Below, piece by piece: positions 45,835-56,215 of a DNA stretch of 64,000 nt. Location: the NCBI GenBank assembly GCA_009746045.1, contig RPFO01000130.1, positions 1,096,200-1,160,199 of the forward strand. The letters are read 5' to 3'. The position numbers and the translations under genes are program-made. Under the pieces are notes generated by a model that saw only the letters and a program-made list of their open reading frames with translations, was not told the DNA's origin and did not search any database. Positions within the stretch are counted from its first letter, which is position 1. Each line of letters begins with the position of its first letter. The DNA comes from Mesostigma viride (Eukaryota; Streptophyta; Mesostigmatophyceae; Mesostigmatales; Mesostigmataceae).

Positions 45835-46284
45835 TCAGCAGTCCCGATGCCAACAAGGTTGGGCAGTCCTGGATGTACAAGCCAACTTCCCTGGACAGAT
45901 TAATATTGCGCACGAACACGACGCTTCATGTTCGCCCACACCACCCCCACTCGGTCCCAGGAACGAGACGAGGGGGCCCACGGTGTCGCTGAAGCGCGTC
46001 CGCTCCCCCGCAGACAACGGGGGAAAGGAACGTGAGAATCGCGCAGAATAGTGGGGTAATGCGACACTGGCCATTTGGTAGAACCCGCAGGCCTCCCAGG
46101 TGCGGCGTGCCTCCTCCTGCAAGTGAACACGGGAGGGGCACAAGACCACACAACAACGCGCAACGCACGGTTTTCCAACCATCCCAGCCAGCCATGCATG
46201 CCACACACACACACGAAATATAGGTAATAACCTACGTAAGTGAGTGTCGCGCCTTGTACTCGCTAAGAAGGCGTGCACAACCAT
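45835..46284 (-). CDS. Unrecognised ORF with an intron-like segment
   Basis: A 149-codon frame. A pyrimidine-rich CTCCCGTGTTCACTTGCAG precedes EEARRTWEACGFYQMASVAL, which looks like an exon start. Followed by Phe/Ser-rich sequence. It lies just after the chromodomain region of the LTR element. Function unknown. Confidence 0.35.
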   Translation of the reverse strand: MVVHAFLASTRRDTHLRRLLPIFRVCVWHAWLAGMVGKPCVARCCVVLCPSRVHLQEEARRTWEACGFYQMASVALPHYSARFSRSFPPLSAGERTRFSDTVGPLVSFLGPSGGGVGEHEASCSCAILICPGKLACTSRTAQPCWHRDC

Positions 46285-47430
46285 CTAGCTGGGACTCGGG
46301 CAACCAACTGCCGGTCATGTTGCGACCGGTGGAACATCCAACGGATCAGGAACTGTTGTCCTCGACGCGTATCACAGTGTCCTATGATGGCGTCCACCTC
46401 GTCCTCACACTCCCCCGTCTCTGGGTCGTGCTCTATAGGCGCCGGAACGTCCACCCTGCCTTGAATGGCACTCTCCTTGTACAACTTAAGTTGATCCCGA
46501 TGAAAGAGATTAGACTTTGGTTCCAGGAGGAAGGTCCGACTCGGACATAGTACATGACCTCGTTGAACCGCTTCTCGACCAGGTAAGGTCCCATTAATAG
46601 TGGTCGCAACTTGGTCTTGAGGCCTTCTTCGAATTTCTCTCGGAAGCGCCCCACGCGCGGACCTTCCAGCAACACCAGATCACCCTCCTTGATCTCTGGA
46701 GTCCGTGAGTCCCTGGCTGCCAGGGTTCGCGCTGTGTACTTGTCTCGAGCCTTGGTGTACCCGGCGATGGCACAATCATGGGCCAGTCGCAGGTTCTCCA
46801 ACAGCTCCCGCACCCCTGCATCGGAGTTCCATAGAACCGGCTGCTCCAACAGGGTGCCGGTCAGAAGGTCGGCCGTCCGGAGTGAGAGGGTGCTGACCGG
46901 CCTGACCCGTGTCCAGAAAGAACGGGGTCATACCCATGTGCTGCAATATAGGAGAACTGTTGAGGGCAAATTCCACCATCGGCACGATCTCATCCCAGTC
47001 GCCTCCACCCCTATCCACGTAATGACGCAAACTCTTCTGCACCACACGGTCAAGTTGCTCCACCAGATGTGAAGTCGAACTGTGGTAGGCGGTGCCGAGC
47101 CGTTACCTTGGTACCAAGGGCAGAAAAGAAACTCTGCCAGAACTTGGATGTGAACAACTTGTCCTTGTCGCTAATGAACTGGCGACTCATTCCGTGGAAC
47201 CGGAAGACATTGTTCAGGTAAAGCTTGGCACATGCCTCAGCCGTGAGGTTCAGAGGACACGGCATTAAGTGACAGCGCCGTGTCATCCGGTCTAGAATGA
47301 CTAGAAGTTGCTCATTACCTGCCTTGGTCAACGCGAACGGTCCCACAAAGTCCATCATGACGCTGTCCCAAGGGCGCACAGGGTCGACCGGGATGACTAC
47401 TAACTGATTGTCCCGCATGATACCCAAGAC
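46230..47430 (-). pseudogene. Integrase core and chromodomain of the LTR element
   Basis: On the minus strand: DSVMMDFVGPF (first catalytic Asp), HLMPCPLNLTAEACAKLYL, FISDKDKLFTSKFWQ (second Asp), then a deletion that removes the segment with the catalytic Glu. VEFALNSSPILQHMGMTPF, a GDLVLLEGPRVGRF-type GPY/F region, and a chromodomain-like end (VDAIIGHCDTRRGQQFLIRW) near 46300-46400 follow. Chromodomains target chromovirus integration to modified histones. Several frameshifts; not functional. Confidence 0.85.
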
Positions 47431-47443
47431 CGCCGCTACAATC

Positions 47444-48110
47444 CTCTAAGTGGCCTGCGAATGAGCGCGAATAGACGAGAATGTCATCCAAGTACACGGC
47501 GACACACGTGCGCTTACAAGGCGCGACAGGAACGTCTGTGTCTTTAACGCCAGGATCCCGAAGATCCTGAGACACCTGCGGTAGCCGTGTAGTACCCATG
47601 ACTGGGCGAAAGATGTGGTTCATCAACATCTGGAAGGACGCCGGTGAATTGCCCAGTCCCATGGCCGCCACCTTGTTCAACTGGAAGTGGCCATAGGGCG
47701 TGGCGAACGCGGTCTTGTGAAAATCTTCTGGCGCAATGCGCAGCTGCCAAAACCCATCCGCACAGTCAAGTACCGTGAAACAGGTGGCTCCCTGCACCTT
47801 GGCGAAGATGTCGTCGAATCCGGGGCAACGGATACTTGGATTTTACCGTAATCGCATTGATCTTGCGAAAATCAGTCACCAGCCGCCACTTACCATATTC
47901 GGCTTCCAAGGGGACAAGAAGGACCCCAGCCGAATACGGACTGTTACTCTGCTCAATCAGGCCAGACTCCAATAATGAAATCAGAATCTTCTTTAGTTCA
48001 GCCAACTCAGACGGGCCCATGCGGTACATAGGCGACGTGGTTGGGCCCGCGCCTTCCTTCAGCTGGATCCGGTGTAAAACGGGGCGAGCTGGAGGAAAGG
48101 TGGAGTAATT
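47444..48110 (-). pseudogene. Ty3-type reverse transcriptase
   Basis: Two overlapping frames give LLESGLIEQSNSPYSAGVLL, WRLVTDFRKINAIT, motif A TVLDCADGFWQL, motif B MGLGNSPASFQ, and motif C VAVYLDDILVYSRS. Catalytic aspartates are present. After FAGHLEDC near 47450 the sequence jumps to integrase, so RNase H and the integrase zinc finger are deleted. Confidence 0.9.
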
Positions 48111-48275
48111 CTTATCTGCGAAAACCTCAGAGAACCGATCTAAGACCTGATTGTACGCCTTACCCTCATGGTCGGTGAAATCCGCACAAAGAGAGTTAAC
48201 CTCTACTACGGCCCGCAGATCGTCGGGCCTAATAGCATAAAAATAAGCACCCTTGCGAACTAGGCGGCGAACCTC

Positions 48276-48690
48276 CTAAGTCTTGGAACAGAATATTTTC
48301 TCCGCTGGACGCATGGGACGCGCCGGCTCTGATCGATCCGCTACGGTGATCCCGTTGGCAGCAAAATGGCGCTCGGGTCCCCACGAGAAGCCGTCGGCAA
48401 ACCAGACTACACCAGTGCAATATTGAATCTGCAAATCGTGTTCCCGGTGCCAATCGATACCTAGAATGATATCCGCGGCCTCTAGGGGTGCTACTGTCGC
48501 TTGAACCTGCAACGATCGTCCCTGCACTGATAGTGGTAAATCCACGCGCCCAGGGGAAGGGCGCGTGCGACCGTCGGAGTAGCGCACCAAGATCTGATGC
48601 GTGTGAGGGGTTGGGAGTAAACCCAAGCGCTAGACTACTAGCACATCACTAATAAAAGTGACCGCCGCCCCACTATCTACTAACACTTGT
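48276..48690 (-). pseudogene. Retroviral-type aspartic protease
   Basis: The active-site segment VLVDSGAAVTF lies near 48670, a stop codon follows shortly after, and the second half, with ADIILGIDW near 48470, is open to 48276. This order and spacing fit the Ty3 protease between gag and RT. Confidence 0.8.
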
Positions 48691-48696
48691 ACACTG

Positions 48697-50605
48697 TCAC
48701 AGAACCTCGGACTCACGAATGAACGGGTCCGCGACCGAACGAGTGCCCGGTACCAAGCCAGAAAATAATAATAATGATCGAGGGTTGACATCACCAGAGG
48801 ACTCACCGCTGACCGCGTTGTGATTACAGGGTAGACTAAACTCGCCCAACTCCGGTGAAATCAACTCTCCCTCCTCCCGTAGTAGGGGCAAGGGGACTGC
48901 GGAGGCAGCCTTGGGCCCCGGCAGGAGACCTCCACTATCCTGCGGGCCTACTCTTCCCCCTCCTGCGTGTCCCGCCTCTCCCTCCTCCTCGTCCAAATCC
49001 GTAATACTGAAACGGATGGTGGGATCCGGCCGCGGCGCCATCTGGGGTGTAACCCCCTGGGTGGGCGCCGGCGTATCCGCCTCCTGGAAGGACAGGGCCA
49101 GCTCGTTGCATGATTTGAGGGCCTGAATGGCCTTCTGGAGTTGGCTCTGTGGCGCGCGCGCGGCTGCTGAAGCCGTTGTGGCTGTTGAGATGCCTGAGCT
49201 GCCGCAAGGTCTGGCTGCGGCCTGCTGCTGACGCGCGCCTTCGACCCCGTCCGCACTGAGGGCGTGGCCCAAAGGCAGGCGGAGGGGCAGGGCGGTTGCC
49301 GGAGGGGAACTCCTGTCAAGTCCGGCGACTCGCGTTTCAGGTGGTCAACCCTCCTGATTGCAGTTGAAACACCGCAGGTGAGTCACATGAAGTTGGTTAA
49401 TTAACCATATAACTGAAGGAAGCTCTACACCCAACTCCTCTACCAGCTCCCATGAGTTGGTGCTGATAGCGTTGTTGGCAACCGCCTTTGGAGGGGCGAT
49501 TGGGGGAATCGTGTGAGCGACCTGCATCAGGTAGTCCTTGACCTCCTGAAGATCGTAGTCCACCCACTTCTCGATCGGCGGAGCGAAGAAGCGATGAACC
49601 TCGGCCTGAAGCTCTGGGCGTAGACCCTCAAAGAACCGTCACCAGCTTGGTTTCCGCGGAGCCCAGATCCGGTACCCGCAATGCGCGCACGTCAAACTCT
49701 GCGGAATACTCCTGCAGGGTTTCAGTTAGTGCCCTGCTTGAGAGCAGCGAACTCGGCGCGATCCAGCTTATCCTGATTGGGAGCAATGTACCGCCGCCGA
49801 ATCCTGGTGAACAGATCCTGGAGATCCCTGATTGGGGCCTGTCAGAGCCAGTGTCTCCTCCCTCTCTAGCACGTTGCGTACCGTCTGATGAAGGGCTAAT
49901 GCTAATACCAGCTCGACGACCATCCGTGGAGCAAGGACCTGCCTATTGTATTCCTGCCATATCCGCAAATAGCTGCTGACTGCAGTTTCCCATGCCTCAA
50001 TCTGACTGGGAGTAGGCGTGGGTGGGAATGCGGGAATATCCTTGAGGTTGGGAAGGGGCGGTGGCTTGCCTATGCGAGAATGCCCAGCCCCCGGGGACTC
50101 CGGGGATACCGCCTGATTAGCGGTCGCATAACCACCCATATCTCCTACGCTGGCACGACGCCTGAGCTACTGCAGCGGGATGATCGCTAGTGTCCCGGGT
50201 CCGCGAGCTCGTAGCTGGAACGCTGAGGGAGCCGGTGACGTCAGATCGAAAGGTGACCGGCCCCCGACGGGCCCAAGGGGCGCCCGAGGCGACTCTCGGC
50301 GGCCGCGACCTGAACTGGGTCCCGCCACCACGTCACTGGAGATGCGGTTGCCGGAGGAGCAGGAAGCTCCACTGACAGCGACGGGCGAACACCTGTCCCT
50401 GTCCCTGACCCTTGTGCCCCTACACCTGCGGCGCGACCGCTGCTTGAGCCTGTTCTACGGCTAACTGAGCGACAGCCGCGGCCATAGCCTGTTGTGCCGG
50501 GGTCGACAGTACGGGTTCTAACCTACGTCGTGCCGTGCCCTGCTCGGGTGTCAGCTGAAAAGGAGCCCCATCATTGGTCTCCGAAACCGTTTCGTTGTCC
50601 CCCAT
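48697..50605 (-). pseudogene. Gag region with zinc-knuckle remnant
   Basis: Broken frames: a start MGDNETVSETNDGAPFQL at 50605; a capsid-like helical piece (IEAWETAVSSYLRIWQEYN) near 50000; FNCNQEG of a CCHC knuckle near 49350 with HLKRES following in another frame; then Gln/Pro-rich sequence. Typical for Ty3 gag. Confidence 0.7.
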
Positions 50606-50800
50606 CGTATTACCGGCTAAGTTTTGAAAATAATATTAACAGCAATCAATACATAAAGCCACCACCTGATTGGTGGTAAGATGGGCTGCGGATGCGATAC
50701 CCTGAACTAGTCCTGTCTACCCCTACAACAATGTCCTAACTGTTGTTGGCTCCACCCCGGTCCGTGGAAGGGGCGGTGATGTAGAGGTTTTGGATAGAAA

Positions 50801-51437
50801 TTACAATAGGAACGCCACTCTCCCGAACGGGAGTGGTGAGGGGAACAAAACCACTTGCCTGAGGAGACGAGGCAGCAGTGGGGTGAAGTACAGTACCACT
50901 AGCCCTGGGAAGAGGGGCGGAAGTGGCGGCACTGCCTGAGGACAATCAGAACCACCCGCTAAAGGAACAGCAGAGGTGGGGGAGATCACACTGGAGATGG
51001 TGGAAGATGATGAAGAGAGGGGTGGGGGTAGAGCCAACCGGTCGCCCGGCTGAGTGGAGACCGAAGTATGCCTGCGAATGAAGGCGTCTGCTGCACTACG
51101 TAAATCCGCGAATCCCTTGAACTTTTCCCACTGGTATCCCTGAATGGACTCCTCACACTCTTCCCACGTATAGTATATCCCTACTGCGCGCCCCCTGGCC
51201 ATGCACTGCGTAGTACCTTTTTCTTGACCTGGTGGGTTGATTGCCCCTCACGTGTAACCCTAGCCCCCTACTGATTGTAGTGTACTTGCGTAGGATATAT
51301 TGCTATGCTGCCTCTAGGCTCTGGAAATCCTGAGACAGAAATAATAGGTCTGGGTACTCAGGAGCCTGATTTTTGGCAAAGATAGCATCCCACGTGTAAA
51401 AGATACCCCGCCACCTACCTTCTGCTATATTGCGTGA
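50801..51437 (-). CDS. RNase H hybrid-binding (viroplasmin-like) domain ORF, two copies
   Basis: The frame 51202-50801 begins MARGRAVGIYYTWEECEESI, then GYQWEKFKGFADLRSAADAF. This is the pattern of the RNase H1 N-terminal hybrid-binding domain, also found in caulimovirus P6-type proteins: a basic start, GIY.TW.EC, GY....FK.F. A Ser/Pro-rich tail follows. A second, more degenerate unit lies upstream at about 51311-51428 (EGRWRGIFYTWDAIF). The ORF lies upstream of gag in the LTR element, in the same orientation. The domain normally binds RNA-DNA hybrids; here that role is inferred. Confidence 0.7.
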
Positions 51438-51770
51438 TAGGGAGGTGGCATGTTGCATTATTATTCAATCACATTTCTTTTTATTATTAAATTAAAGTGG
51501 CTGAATACCAATAAAAAAATTTCGGCATTACGTCGCCTAGGGCATCAAGCACTGCCGAAAATTATGAACAGGGTATATATTTTGAACAGGGAGCGGATCG
51601 CCCCAAAGGGTATATGCCTCAAAAAATGCAGTAAGAAAATTACAACATATATACAAGTCATATTGGTATTTGTATTTGCACACTGTCCTCCTGACGGTGG
51701 TGTTTGCCATGGTTCGGTCGGTTTTCCCCCACGCGAACATCCGGTCCGAGGATGCAGATATATGGCGCTG

Positions 51771-51844
51771 TATATAGGTTTCTAGCTGGGCGTTTGCTTT
51801 GGTTTGAGTGATTTCACTCTGCTGTAAGTAATTATATTTTTAAA
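51771..51844 (+). mobile_element. Severely 5'-truncated LINE-E within LINE-E
   Basis: Only the last 74 bp of the LINE-E 3' end, flanked by a perfect 15-bp TSD, AGATATATGGCGCTG (51756-51770 and 51845-51859). Confidence 0.92.
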
Positions 51845-51987
51845 AGATATATGGCGCTGCCTTCTATTCCCCCAACCACCGGCCTGACATCGTGGTGCTG
51901 GACTTTGAGGGGGGTGGCGGGCATCTGCTTATTGACGTTTCGGTGGTGCGGCCCTATAGCTTGGCTCTTAGCCGCGTGGCTGGGGGC

Positions 51988-52442
51988 GGGGCCCACTTCG
52001 AATGTTCCGAAAAGTGTGACACTTTTTGTCGTTAATTTTTTGGACTTTTTCGGCGATCGTCACTCTGCAGAGTGATTCGTCGTGCGAAATCGTGCGAAAT
52101 TGTGCGAAATTTGCTGAAATCGTGCGAAATTTCATGTGAAAAATGTCGACGGTAAAAAATTTTGATGTGCACAACGTGTGTGAATTGATGCGAATTTTTG
52201 TCAAACGTCACTCCACAAAACGAGCCTAGGTTGAAATCCATGCGAAATTGTGCGAAATCGTGCAAAATTGTGCAAAATCGTGCAAAATTGTGCGAAAAGT
52301 CGTGCGAAATCGTGCGAAAGTGAGTGAAAATTTTGCGAAAATCACGCGAGCTCGTGCGAAATTTTTTGCAACCTCTTCGAAAATAGCGAAAAGTGTCACA
52401 CACTTGGCTTGGACGGCGGAACATTTGAATCAAGTGGGCCCC
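51988..52442. mobile_element. MITE with GGGGCCCACTT terminal inverted repeats
   Basis: The ends GGGGCCCACTT...AATGTTCC (51988) and GGAACATT...AAGTGGGCCCC (52442) are inverted, with a further inverted GTGACACTTTT match inside. The 455-bp interior is dominated by TGCGAAAT repeats. It interrupts the LINE-E frame after LALSRVAG. No transposase; TSD ambiguous (GC or GGC). Confidence 0.8.
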
Positions 52443-52621
52443 GCCTGGGGCCTCCCTCACGGCAGGTTACACGGCGGACCGGGCGGAGCGGGCCAAGCTC
52501 CTAGCCTACGGCGACGTCGGGCACCATCGTGTGGTGCCCTTTGTCCTGGAGGAGTTTGGGGCCATGGGGCCCCTGACCTCCGCCTTCTTCAAGGAGTGTT
52601 GCCGGCTCCGGGAGGACCGGC

Positions 52622-53194
52622 AGTTGTACAAGCTATAGCTAGTGCTTATACTTTTTTATGCGCAAACCTTTTGACCAAGGTTAACGCATATTCTTACATC
52701 CTGCGCAGGATGTAAGAATATGCGTTAACCTTAGCTAAAAAGGTTTGCGCATAAAAAGTATAAGCGTTAGCTTGTACAACTTAGCTAGAGCCAGCGCGGC
52801 GCGGAAGTCATGGGTTCGAAACCTCGTGGGGACAGTGCCGAGTAGGGATTACAGTATTTGGGGGGATCCGCCGGGGCACCGGTCGGACCTAATTAATCGC
52901 CTCGCGAAGTAGATATCGGACCTACCCGGGATTTAATATCGAATCAGTAATTCGATCTCGAATTAGTAATTTGATGCGGAAGTAAAACCCTAGTTAGGGA
53001 GCCGCTTAATATATCGCCCCAACGCGCAAGGTTTTAAGTTGTACAAGCTAATGCTTATACTTTTTATACGCAAACCTTTTTAGCTAAGCTAGGTTAACGC
53101 ATATTCTTACATCCTGCGCAGGATGTAAGATTATGCGTTAACCTTGGTCAAAAGGTTTGCGCATAAAAAAGTATAAGCACTAGCTTCTACAACT
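52622..53194. mobile_element. Composite foldback element: two long palindromes around a 257-bp centre
   Basis: Termini AGTTGTACAAGC and its inverse, with a 5-bp TSD, CCGGC (52617-52621 and 53195-53199), restoring the LINE-E frame REDR/LDLEGQ when removed. Palindrome 1 is about 52622-52778 and palindrome 2 about 53036-53194. Each is a near-perfect inverted repeat around CATCCTGCGCAGGATG. They are inverted relative to each other at asymmetric sites (GACCAAGG versus TTAGCTAA). The centre has GGGTTCGAAACC, like a tRNA B box. Confidence 0.85.
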
Positions 53195-53503
53195 CCGGCT
53201 GGACCTGGAGGGCCAGCGGGCCCCATGGTCGGCGCGGACCTGGACGTCATATTGGCGTCAGCGCTTGTCGGTGGCGCTGACTCGGGCCATGGCTGACATC
53301 ATGCTCCGCCGTACGCGGGCTGATTTTGCGGTGCAGCAGGGCTATTAGGTTCCTCCCGTTAGGAGTTTCCATTGGTCTTATCGTAGTATAGAGCTTTGAC
53401 ATGGCTCTGTATATCGGTTTATACATGGGCGTTTGCTTTGCATGGTTTGAGTGATTTCACTCTGCTGTAAGTAATTATATTTTTAATACATATATACAAG
53501 TCA

Positions 53504-53852
53504 CTACATATACTATACTTTATTAAAATACAAGTCACTGACCTCTATCTAGGTAAAACGCCCCTACTAGCCCGCCCCTATTCCCCTTTTACCTGCGTCC
53601 GGGGCTTTTGTGGCTGATTGCCTGCAGCCGCGTCCATGGCCGGTGTTGGGGAAGGCGGTGTCGCAGCAGGAGGCGTCATTCCCTCGATTCTACGCCAGTG
53701 ACCCCACCCCCCTATAGGCGATCGGTATAGAGGTTGGAGGACCCCTCTACCGTTGCTGAATGCCGATGATGGTAGCTGCTACCTTCGCCTGTAACCTCGC
53801 TCAGGCCTGACTGGCCTAGCAATGACTCAGGTGCCAAACCTCCGAGTCCAGT
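53504..53852 (-). other. Leader region of the LTR element
   Basis: Sequence just inside the 5' LTR. A short frame, MTPPAATPPSPTPAMDAAAG (about 53560-53670), may be the start of the ORF interrupted by LINE-E. A primer binding site could not be assigned. Confidence 0.45.
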
Positions 53853-54605
53853 TTACCATCCGGCTGACTGCCGGCTGCGAAAGACCTACACGTGATCCAC
53901 GACTGACTGTCGTGGACGATGGTCGGCTCTACTAATCAGAACTCGTATCCCTGGAACAGAATACTCATACAAGTATCACGTCGTTCTGCATCCGGATATT
54001 GACATGTAGCTTTTATCGACCAGAACCGGAATCCATGTTAAATCCTAGTCCGCGGGCGTTGCCCCCTCGGAAAGTAGACGTGAGTCACTTTATGCCATTG
54101 CAATTAACCGAGAGAGAGTAGGTAAATAAAACACCAACACCTATATGCCCGCCGTCGTGCACGTTGGAAGGCGATGCACAACGTGGGCATGCATGATGCA
54201 TAGATGATCGGCCCAGTGACAGCCGGCCCAATAACAAGTAACAACACTCCCGATTGTGGACTGATTCGGAATAGCAGTGGGTGGAAACCCACCCTCCCGA
54301 CTAGCCACGAATGATAAAACACTGGAATGTGTTGTAAACCTGAAAGCCACCGGACTAGCTACGAATGGGCGTACACTGGAAAATGCCCTAGACTAAGGCT
54401 CAGCCCACCACGTGGCTCGGCCTAGCTAGCCGGCGCTACACAATAGCGCCGGGCCCTGACCTACACATAATGTGCTATTAAAAGCATCGTAGGCCAACCC
54501 CTTGGAAATAGGGTGCGTAACTAGCTACACAAATCTGACGACAGTATATTGTTACGGCCAATATGTCCACTAGCGAACCCTAAATAAACAGGCTTGGACA
54601 TAACA
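53853..54605 (-). repeat. 5' LTR
   Basis: Begins TGTTATGTCCAAGCC on the minus strand. It matches both halves of the 3' LTR over its whole length. The inner end is near GGATGGTAAA. Confidence 0.88.
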
Positions 54606-54897
54606 ATAACTCCGTGGGGAGTATATGTAGCTAGCACATATCCCAGAGAAGGGGCATATGGCTTTTAACATTACATTCCAAGCTACTTCCTGCAAGGGTG
54701 GGAATGTAAACGACACTTGCTCTAGGTGCACCAAGGGCACCTGCACCACCAGAGTCTCAGAGCTCAACCCAACTATTAAGGGGAGCCTGTCGGGGAAAAG
54801 ATTATCATGGCTATACAAGGGCTAGGGCATGGCTTCTCAACAGACGGCCCAGCTCCTCGACCTCGACCAGCGCCTCCGAGCCACCGCCACCGCCCTT

Positions 54898-55177
54898 AAT
54901 TAATTAATTAATTAATTAATTAATTAATTAATTAATTAATTAATTAATTAATTAATTAAACTCGTGCTCCCGTTGGGGAGTCACGGAGCACCGAAGTGCT
55001 TTTAATCCCTGTGTGTGCACTACAGGAGAAAGGGCAGAGACCCCCAGTGTCCTTCATGCCAAAGGCATGCCACAGCTGCAATCGGGCGCGCTAGCTAAAC
55101 GGACACGCTAACAATCCGGCAAACTGTGGCCGGGTGCAATAAGACCCATGTAAGCGTAGCATAACAAGTATAGCGTG
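54898..55177 (-). mobile_element. LINE-B 3' fragment with a long (TTAA)n tail
   Basis: Flanked by a 12-bp TSD, GCCACCGCCCTT (54886-54897 and 55178-55189). The TTAA tail is about 62 bp, the longest in the window. Contains the CTCCC-CAAC-GGGAG hairpin. Confidence 0.95.
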
Positions 55178-55387
55178 GCCACCGCCCTTGAGAGCTTGCA
55201 TGACACCGCCGGCCTCACCGCCCAGGCAGTGAAGGACATCGCTGCCCAGCCAGCACCTGCTGGCCCGGCCGGCGATGCTCCCTCCAGCTGGGCGGACTTG
55301 CTTAAGCATCATACCACCTCCACCACCTCCACCATCGCGGCACAGCTCAAGCAACAAGCCCTCGACCTTCGCGAGCAGGCCGACATT

Positions 55388-55689
55388 GATTAATTAAGGC
55401 CGACATTAATTAGGAACATAACTCCCTTGTGAGTATCTGTAGCACATAGCCCTTGAGAAGGGGCATATATGGCCTATAATACATTCTAAGCTACTTCCTG
55501 CAAGGGTGGGAATGTAAACAACACTTGCTCTAGGTGCACTAGGGCACCTGCACCACCCAGAGTCTCGGGCAACTCCCAGCTTAGTAAGGGGAGCCCGTCA
55601 TAGGTGGGGAAGATCATCATGGCTATACAAGAGCTAGGGCATGGCTTCTCGACAGAGAGCATCTCTCTGCATAGGCCGACATCACCCTG
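55388..55689 (-). mobile_element. LINE-D 3' UTR insertion with a doubled TSD
   Basis: A LINE-D UTR in minus orientation (about 55408-55672). AGGCCGACAT occurs twice on each side: 55378, 55398, 55673 and 55690. The outer left interval holds only TGATTAATTA and the outer right only CACCCTG, as if two events hit one site. Confidence 0.8.
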
Positions 55690-56215
55690 AGGCCGACATC
55701 ACCCAGCGCAGCCACAATGTCATCGTCAAGCGCTTCGACCAGCCGGCAGGTGAGACCTCGACGAGCCTTCTCACGGCATTTAAGCGCGACATTCTTGCCC
55801 CCATGCAACTCACTGCATGGTGAGCTGCGGATGTCGGCTGTCCGCCTCCCCCGCGCGCGGGGTAAGGCTGGCCCGGCACCCGTGCTCCTCACCTTTAAGT
55901 ACATGGCGGACAAGCTGTCGTTCCTTAATAAATGCCGCAAGAAGCTCTCGGGGTCTCGCTTCACGCTGGACGACGACTTGACCCAGTGGCCCAGCAACAG
56001 CGGCGACGCGGGCTATGGCCGACCTACCTTCAGCTCCGGCAGAGCGCAGGGGGGAAGCCGGAATACTGGAGGGGGGCGGTCATCCACGTTGACCACAAGC
56101 CATGGCAGGCCCCTCCTGCCACCTCAGACTAGGGAATATATACCAGTAGTGTAGATCAGTCAGGCTTAGCCTAGCATGTGGCCCACGCGCATGTGCGCCC
56201 ATAATGGCCCCCATT

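Larger units (their letters stand above)
51661..53487 (+). mobile_element. LINE-E: RLE-type LINE, 5'-truncated, with three nested elements
   Basis: Flanked by a perfect 16-bp TSD, ACATATATACAAGTCA (51645-51660 and 53488-53503). With nested inserts removed, the plus-strand frame reads VRSVFPHANIRSEDADIYGA, RPDIVVLDFEGGGGHLLIDV, TADRAERAKLLAYGD, VVPFVLEEFGAMGPL, then RTWTSYWRQRLSVALTRA to a TAG near 53346. RPD...LIDV followed by a conserved FGAMG block is the restriction-like endonuclease (PD-D) region of R2/NeSL-type LINEs. The 3' UTR has the GAGTGA-TT-TCACTC hairpin and ends TATATTTTTAA. Confidence 0.85.
35742..54605 (-). mobile_element. Ty3-type LTR retrotransposon, chromovirus-like, degenerate and multiply interrupted
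   Basis: LTRs of about 750 bp lie at 53853-54605 (5' LTR) and, split in two, at 41201-41722 and 35742-35983 (3' LTR). A 5-bp TSD (GTTAT, plus-strand ATAAC) at 54606-54610 and 35737-35741 lies inside a LINE-D 3' end that becomes contiguous once the element is removed. Internal order on the minus strand is a hybrid-binding-domain ORF, gag, protease, reverse transcriptase, integrase, chromodomain, further ORFs, and a G-rich polypurine tract. Nearly all frames are broken, and RNase H plus parts of integrase are missing. Excluding nested insertions, the element is about 11.5 kb. Confidence 0.85.

Noticed and set aside
51968-52460. Phe/Arg/Thr-rich minus-strand frames
   Set aside because: They come from TGCGAAAT repeats inside a MITE.
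52790-52850. tRNA gene
   Set aside because: B-box-like motif only; acceptor and anticodon arms cannot be drawn.
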